Positions 5,301-7,509 of a DNA stretch of 7,509 nt are shown here, piece after piece. The notes beneath the pieces were generated by a model. It made no database searches, was not told the origin of the DNA, and was given only the letters and a program-made list of their open reading frames with translations. Source of the stretch: Thermoplasmata archaeon (GTDB lineage: Archaea > Thermoplasmatota > JAKEGO01). Each line of letters opens with the position of its first letter. Position 1 is the stretch's first letter. The stretch is taken from NCBI GenBank assembly GCA_022615805.1, contig JAKEGO010000106.1, positions 1 through 7,509 on the forward strand, in the 5' to 3' direction. Made by a program: the position numbers and the translations under genes.

Positions 5301-6869
5301 CTCCGTGAGCCTGTCCTCGCCACCTGCGCCGCCAGTCGACATCGAGGATACGAGGACGTTCTCCAACTCGTACTGCAGGTATGGGGTCCTCTCGACGGAG
5401 CCGTTCCCGAGGGCACGGACCTCATCGACGTAGATGGTCGCGTTGAGCACCGTCCCTTCCCTGAGCGCGTTGGCCAGGAGAGGGCTGGACTTGTCGATGC
5501 GCTTCGATATGATCACTGGCGTACTCTGTTCGCCAACCGGTGCCAGGGCCGGATCGAAGACGTCCAGGCTGATGTCCTCGATCATGACCGCACCCATGCG
5601 GCGTTGTTCGGTCACGTCGCCTGTTATCCCATCGATCATCATGTAAAGCCTCGTCGTCACGGTGGGGTCCACCCACGGCACCAGATCGAGCGCGATGTCG
5701 GTCCCGTCGTCTGCGGCTCCGGGGTACGTCACGTTGCCGGCGACGAAGGAGACGTGGACGCGCTCGAGCACGTGCGGTACCACGAAGACCCTCGAGAGCG
5801 ATCCAGAGGACTCGAGGATATGCGGTAAAACGAAGGCGCGACTCAGGGTCGATTGGTCGTCGACGGGAACGATCCCGGTCACCAGGAGATCCTCGAGCTC
5901 GATGACCATGAAGTCGGTCGGCGGTGAGCCGTCGTTCATGCTCCTCCGGACGACCAGCACCGCGTCCTTGATGTGCTCCCCGTTGGCCATCGCCTTCGCG
6001 AGGAGGGGGGAGGACTTGTCGAGTCGCTTCGTGATGCTCATGTCCTGCACGCTGACCTTGCCCGATCCCATCCCTCCGCCCGTGTGGGCCGTTCCGGACT
6101 GGGTCTCGCCCCAGCTCCACGACATCACCTCGATCTCGTCCTTGTGCGCGTCGTCTGTGGACTCGCCTTCGATCCCATCCAGTTTGAGGAACATATCCAC
6201 GGCCGTCGACGAGGGATGGTCGCCTATGCCAGTCGTCATGGAGAACGGGGATGTCAGTTGCGGGCCTCCCATCGAATAGGTCCACTCGATCTTCTCGAAG
6301 TTGAATGTGACCTCCTCGGAGAACACGAAAACGCTGCGGTCAAACGCCCCATTCCCGTCGGAATCGACCGGGAGCACGTACTCCCCGGTCTGAAGGCTCA
6401 CGACCGTGGCGTTGACGAGCGTACCGGACATCGTCATCGCCATCGTATCGCTCGCCGCGCTCGAGAACATCTCGAACTCGACGTCCATAGTCCCACCGCT
6501 CGCCAGCTTCTCCGCGAGCTTGGGTGACGACTTGTCAAGCTGCTTGACGAGGAGAACGGAGCCAGATGCGGCCTCCCCGGCCGGTTCGCCGGTGGCCGGA
6601 TCGGTCGGTACGCTGAGCTCGTGGCTCCACGACAGGACATCTATCCAATTTTTATGGTCGGCATCCTTGGATTCGCCTTCGATGCCCTCGATCCGCATGT
6701 AGATCGCGGTCGAATCCTCCATGGTGGTCTGCACCACCGGTCCGGTCGCGCCGGAGTCCTTCGAATCCTCGGCAAGTCGGTCCTCAACTATCACTGCGGT
6801 CGTGGCTATGGCCCCCAAATTAACGAGGGTAAGCGCCACGATCAGGCTCATCATCGCACTCGGCGTCAT
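2346..6869 (-). CDS. Exported protein of nine tandem Hcp-like (type VI secretion tube family) domains
   Basis: 1507 residues from the ATG at 6869. Residues 5-27 are a hydrophobic signal or N-terminal anchor, followed by a short linker. Nine Hcp-like domains then run to the end: about 54-200, 223-378 (plus linker to 405), 406-549, 554-728, 729-877, 883-1027, 1040-1180, 1186-1351 and 1358-1499. Hcp hallmarks are clear: the opening VDMFLKIEGIPGEST, then EIDVLSWSWG, a Gly-rich loop, GKVSVQDISITK, the helix motif IDKSSPLL, and the last strands ESVSFNFEEIEVIY. A normal Hcp is about 160-170 residues and hexamerises into a ring; nine copies in one chain with an export signal is very unusual. Domains 2, 4 and 6 are canonical; 3, 5 and 7 lack the Gly-rich loop; 1, 8 and 9 share a third loop type; 9 has a decayed helix motif (DGSTPTL). 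There are 18 N-x-S/T sequons and only four Cys, in two close pairs. An in-frame GTG at 6878 is possible but overlaps the ribosome-binding site. Family assignment is firm; function is unknown. A surface fibre, a tube-like conduit or a covalent ring are options. Confidence 0.93.
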   Translation of the reverse strand: MTPSAMMSLIVALTLVNLGAIATTAVIVEDRLAEDSKDSGATGPVVQTTMEDSTAIYMRIEGIEGESKDADHKNWIDVLSWSHELSVPTDPATGEPAGEAASGSVLLVKQLDKSSPKLAEKLASGGTMDVEFEMFSSAASDTMAMTMSGTLVNATVVSLQTGEYVLPVDSDGNGAFDRSVFVFSEEVTFNFEKIEWTYSMGGPQLTSPFSMTTGIGDHPSSTAVDMFLKLDGIEGESTDDAHKDEIEVMSWSWGETQSGTAHTGGGMGSGKVSVQDMSITKRLDKSSPLLAKAMANGEHIKDAVLVVRRSMNDGSPPTDFMVIELEDLLVTGIVPVDDQSTLSRAFVLPHILESSGSLSRVFVVPHVLERVHVSFVAGNVTYPGAADDGTDIALDLVPWVDPTVTTRLYMMIDGITGDVTEQRRMGAVMIEDISLDVFDPALAPVGEQSTPVIISKRIDKSSPLLANALREGTVLNATIYVDEVRALGNGSVERTPYLQYELENVLVSSMSTGGAGGEDRLTESVSFNFEEIEVIYPETNVSFVETWKEPPQEASVDMFLEIEGIPGESTDKEHKEWIEVNSWSWGLSQSGSSDYGGGGGAGKVSVQDMSITKEIDKSSPKLAEAMAKGEHIKDAQLVLRRNPGDGTDPVTFMVIELEDVIISSIIPVDDQPSAERTFVLPHVLEAGGYERVHITFVAGNLTYPGAADDGTDIALDLVPWVDPASITTKYYMLMEGFTGDVTDEGREGTVALEGVSLVYNPSTSSIDSSQPLLISKFIDKASPGLMRAAGEATMFNATIYVDQVQALANGSEVRTPYLQYELNDVMVSSYSTGVDEDCDGTDDDCDDRPTESISLNFEKITTTYTETDESFVVTWEDPEELQYAVDMFLKIEGIPGESTDKDHKGEIDVLSWSWGMSQTGSFGAGGGGGSGKVSVQDISITKYVDRSTPLLMLALANGNDIKHLVLTIKRTNSPAFHTMHLANATIISITPGSEGAGQSSMYETITVRPERIEMRYLDPAVDSEAVIVELQPAPVDTTNWTEITMEIEGLAVNGTLVGPISLEGFEQEASLVMVSSSGNGTRMHKPLRITKVIDRSSPLLQQAMAEGTTMNVTISLDRVSSDGSRATYFRYIYHEAWPVAIGSQGEDGVPTEIVSFNYRKIIWTYVELGIEYEENGVFVEPEIKALNAYLWIKGIDGEATDEGHKDWIDVLSLEWGIATQPRDAASGLPTGKRQHKSMTITKELDKSSPKLAEALSSGSPLTVSLEVYRAGDDGAMVHYLTINMTGAVMQSMDLDHRGHVTVLKSQESGGHVTVLKTSDTGDPVELETSVFNWSTMTVTFEETGDIYRETWEVPPAVPSVTSFMHVEGISGGSTDLDHDGWIDLASIEWGIEEYIEEATGMPTGLLVASDVEVIAWSDGSTPTLAMLIASGNTVNVTIQQWALNESAPNGMDHVLTLELHNASLMSMRSGGSSDVCAPCTYDLAFSFRTLDVTWELYGIEREGIGQA
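2373..2798 (-). other. Hcp-like domain 9 (class C, degenerate)
   Basis: Opens SFMHVEGISGGSTD and GWIDLASIEWGI, with loop EEATGMPTGLL as in domains 1 and 8. The helix motif has decayed to WSDGSTPTL, losing the Lys before Asp. A CAPC pair lies in the loop before the last strand, AFSFRTLDVTW. Only about eight residues follow, so there is no C-terminal anchor or sorting signal. Confidence 0.75.
2817..3314 (-). other. Hcp-like domain 8 (class C)
   Basis: Opens AYLWIKGIDGEATD and DHKDW-like GHKDWIDVLSLEWG, with the class C loop DAASGLPTGKRQ and helix ELDKSSPKL. The variable loop before the last strand holds a 12-residue tandem duplication. Confidence 0.83.
2907..2978 (-). repeat. In-frame tandem duplication of a 12-codon unit in Hcp domain 8
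   Basis: GHVTVLKSQESG is followed at once by GHVTVLKTSDTG. The 36-nt units differ at synonymous and non-synonymous sites. The unit lies in the variable loop before the last strand of the domain. Confidence 0.85.
3330..4223 (-). repeat. Third A-B Hcp pair (domains 6 and 7)
   Basis: Domain 6 (3789-4223) is the closest of the nine to bacterial Hcp: VDMFLKIEGIPGEST, DVLSWSWGMSQTGS, loop GAGGGGGSGK, KYVDRSTPLLMLALANG. Domain 7 (3330-3752) is B-type: ITMEIEGL, no Gly-rich loop, KVIDRSSPLL, then EIVSFNYRKIIWTY. It is more divergent from pairs one and two than they are from each other, and lacks their conserved linker, so it is an older copy. Confidence 0.85.
4239..5210 (-). repeat. Second A-B Hcp pair (domains 4 and 5)
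   Basis: Domain 4 (4686-5210) has loop SGSSDYGGGGGAGK and helix EIDKSSPKL. Domain 5 (4239-4685) has KFIDKASPGL and carries the MopE-like loop. The pair is alignable with domains 2-3 over its whole length at DNA level: 4713-4803 and 5672-5762 agree at most positions, as do 4383-4495 and 5342-5454. This points to a segmental duplication of a two-domain unit. Confidence 0.88.
4329..4370 (-). other. MopE-like Asp/Cys metal-binding motif in Hcp domain 5
   Basis: Residues 834-847 read VDEDCDGTDDDCDD. Repeats of this type are annotated as putative metal-binding motifs in MopE-related surface proteins. It replaces the short Gly-rich turn found at the same site in domain 3, and it holds two of the protein's four Cys. 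Confidence 0.6.
5223..6203 (-). repeat. First A-B Hcp pair (domains 2 and 3)
   Basis: Domain 2 (5655-6203 with linker) is canonical, with loop SGTAHTGGGMGSGK and helix RLDKSSPLL. Domain 3 (5223-5654) opens YMMIDGITGD and lacks the Gly-rich loop, but keeps KRIDKSSPLL and ESVSFNFEEIEVIY. The linker between them contains PGAADDGTDIALDLVPWVDP, repeated identically in the second pair. Its start is 993 nt before that of the next pair. Confidence 0.88.
5763..5843 (-). repeat. In-frame tandem duplication of a 16-codon unit in Hcp domain 2
   Basis: The protein reads SRAFVLPHILE, a short SSGSL spacer, then SRVFVVPHVLE. Domain 4 has only one copy (ERTFVLPHVLE) at the same place. The two copies differ at several DNA positions, so the event is not brand new. 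Confidence 0.85.
6270..6710 (-). other. Hcp-like domain 1 (class C) of the nine-domain protein
   Basis: Opens with IYMRIEGIEGES and DHKNWIDVLSWS. The loop after the second strand reads DPATGEPAGEAASG instead of the canonical Gly-run, which groups it with domains 8 and 9. The helix motif QLDKSSPKL is intact. A calcium-loop-like insertion sits before the last strand, TFNFEKIEWTY. Confidence 0.85.
6339..6365 (-). other. Calcium-loop-like motif in Hcp domain 1
   Basis: Residues 169-177 read DSDGNGAFD, the DxDxNGxxD spacing found in EF-hand-like and dockerin-type calcium loops. It is inserted in the loop before the last strands of the domain. No flanking EF-hand helices are expected in this all-beta fold, so calcium binding is inferred from the motif alone. 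Confidence 0.55.
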
Positions 6870-6874
6870 TCCTT

Positions 6875-6881
6875 TCACCTC
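6875..6881 (-). promoter_or_regulatory. Shine-Dalgarno site that sets the start of the Hcp-repeat gene
   Basis: The minus strand reads GAGGTGA, matching seven bases of the archaeal consensus GGAGGTGA, with a 5-nt spacer (AAGGA) to the ATG at 6869. The alternative GTG at 6878 lies inside this site and has no ribosome-binding site of its own, so the ATG is preferred. Confidence 0.78.
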
Positions 6882-6992
6882 TACAGGGTCACATCAAACT
6901 TGCTGATCCCTTCACGGGAGCCGAGCCCTCTTGCCCCTTCCGTCGACCTCAGGGTCTTCTCCCGTGATACAGGATACCATTGGTCGCCCGTA

Positions 6993-7000
6993 CTAATAAA
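6993..7000 (-). promoter_or_regulatory. TATA box of the Hcp-repeat gene
   Basis: The minus strand reads TTTATTAG within a locally AT-rich patch, just past the terminator of the upstream gene. Transcription would begin near 6970, giving a leader of about 100 nt with the Shine-Dalgarno site at its end. No better TATA-like element lies closer to the ATG. Confidence 0.5.
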
Positions 7001-7017
7001 CAGCGCCTAACAGCACC

Positions 7018-7057
7018 AAGAAAACGAAAAAGTGCGGTGCCCCCCGTTCCGGGGGGC
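7018..7057 (-). terminator. Hairpin plus T-tract terminator after the zinc-ribbon gene
   Basis: Positions 7039-7046 and 7050-7057 form a perfect 8-bp GC stem (GCCCCCCG) with a 3-nt loop. On the minus strand it is followed by ACCGCAC and then TTTTTCGTTTTC. The T-tracts are what archaeal RNA polymerase terminates on. The site lies 40-80 nt after the stop codon at 7097 and directly before the next promoter. Confidence 0.72.
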
Positions 7058-7096
7058 GTTCTGGGCCGCCGCAACCCCGGCGCCTCGGGCGCGGGC

Positions 7097-7509
7097 TCAC
7101 CCGAGGTCCGGTGGCCTTATCTGGCCGCCCGTCGGCAACAGCACGTTCACCTTCGGGTCAGGGGGCCGTTCCGAGGTCTGGCCCGCAGGTTGTAGGCCGG
7201 GGATCTCTTGTGTCGGCGTCGATGCCACCTCGGTCCCGCCGGAGCCGCCAGGGCCCTTTCCCACGTTGATGAACTCGTCGTCGTCGATGCCGAACGGATC
7301 GTCACCTTCCTCGAACTCCGCGCCGCAGTGAGGGCACTTGCTCGCGTCATCATCGACGAGCTTCCCGCAGTTCGTACATTCGAAGAGGACCTCCACCTCG
7401 GCCGGGGCAACTGGTGCGCCCGCCGGGGAAAGTGTCGGGAGGGCGCCCGCTTCGGGGGTAGCGCCCTTCGCGGCCTCCTTGCCGGCCTTCCTCTTTCTGA
7501 CGATGACCA
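7097..7509 (-). CDS. Zinc-ribbon protein, 5' end outside window
   Basis: The frame runs open from the right edge to the TGA at 7097-7099, giving 136 visible residues. The first visible residues, VIVRKRKAGKEAAK, look like the end of a membrane helix followed by a basic stop-transfer stretch, so an upstream membrane part is likely but unseen. A Pro/Ala linker leads to a zinc ribbon at visible residues 44-61: CTNC, ten residues, CPHC (nt 7325-7378). An acidic stretch follows (EFEEGDDPFGIDDDEF), then a Gly/Pro/Thr-rich tail ending RPPDLG. A GTG at 7396 could start a 99-residue protein, but the open frame upstream codes for plausible protein sequence without a break, so it is probably internal. 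Many archaeal membrane proteins carry such a cytoplasmic zinc ribbon; the specific role is unknown. The gene ends with its own terminator, separating it from the Hcp-repeat gene. Confidence 0.82.
   Translation of the reverse strand, partial: VIVRKRKAGKEAAKGATPEAGALPTLSPAGAPVAPAEVEVLFECTNCGKLVDDDASKCPHCGAEFEEGDDPFGIDDDEFINVGKGPGGSGGTEVASTPTQEIPGLQPAGQTSERPPDPKVNVLLPTGGQIRPPDLG

Noticed and set aside
4040..6100. Regularly spaced near-identical DNA blocks (around 4060, 5050 and 6045) as a CRISPR-like or intergenic repeat array.
   Set aside because: The blocks are about 1 kb apart, in frame, and encode the same protein motif (KVSVQDxSITK) of the A-type Hcp domains. They are coding repeats.
2346..6869. 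A type VI secretion locus or prophage tail module.
   Set aside because: Only the Hcp fold is present. No TssB/C sheath, TssE/F/G/K baseplate, VgrG/PAAR, TssJLM, ClpV or other tail, capsid or terminase gene is seen among the neighbours, and the protein has an export signal.
7097..7396. A complete 99-residue zinc-ribbon protein starting at the GTG at 7396.
   Set aside because: The same frame continues open to the window edge through a basic stretch and Pro/Ala linker typical of such proteins, and no good ribosome-binding site precedes the GTG.

Overview
This 7.5 kb window looks archaeal. It is GC-rich (by eye around 60 %), all four genes lie on the minus strand, and three of them are preceded by TATA-like elements. 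One gene appears to be leaderless (TATA centre about 27 nt from its ATG); another has an anti-16S-type GAGGTGA ribosome-binding site. The protein types (exported glycoprotein-like proteins rich in N-x-S/T sequons, a membrane protein with a GOLD-like ectodomain and long disordered tail, a zinc ribbon with an acidic flank) fit a high-GC Thermoplasmatota/Euryarchaeota relative. That lineage call is inference; there is no rRNA or phylogenetic marker here.

Layout in transcription order (right to left): (1) 7509-7097, the 3' part of a gene for a basic-stretch plus zinc-ribbon protein, followed by a hairpin/T-tract terminator; (2) 6869-2346, a 1507-residue exported or membrane-anchored protein made almost entirely of nine tandem Hcp-like domains, the family of the type VI secretion tube protein; (3) 2188-1127, a two-TM membrane protein with a GOLD/emp24-like outer domain and a 200-residue disordered cytoplasmic tail; (4) 1075 to the left edge, a secreted Asp-box (BNR) beta-propeller protein cut off by the window. 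The gaps of 227, 157 and 51 nt hold promoters and hairpins. There is no gene-free stretch over 300 nt.

The main point of interest is the nine-domain Hcp protein. By loop type its domains fall into three classes in the order C-(A-B)-(A-B)-(A-B)-C-C. The central six domains could form a covalently linked pseudo-hexameric ring, with the alternating arrangement known from VgrG/gp27 trimers. No sheath, baseplate, spike or ClpV gene is present, so this is not a recognisable type VI locus. Divergent loops at one fixed site of the fold carry a calcium-loop-like motif, a MopE-like Asp/Cys motif, a CxxC pair and two short tandem duplications. Each gene seems to have its own promoter, and nothing in the sequence proves that the four act together.
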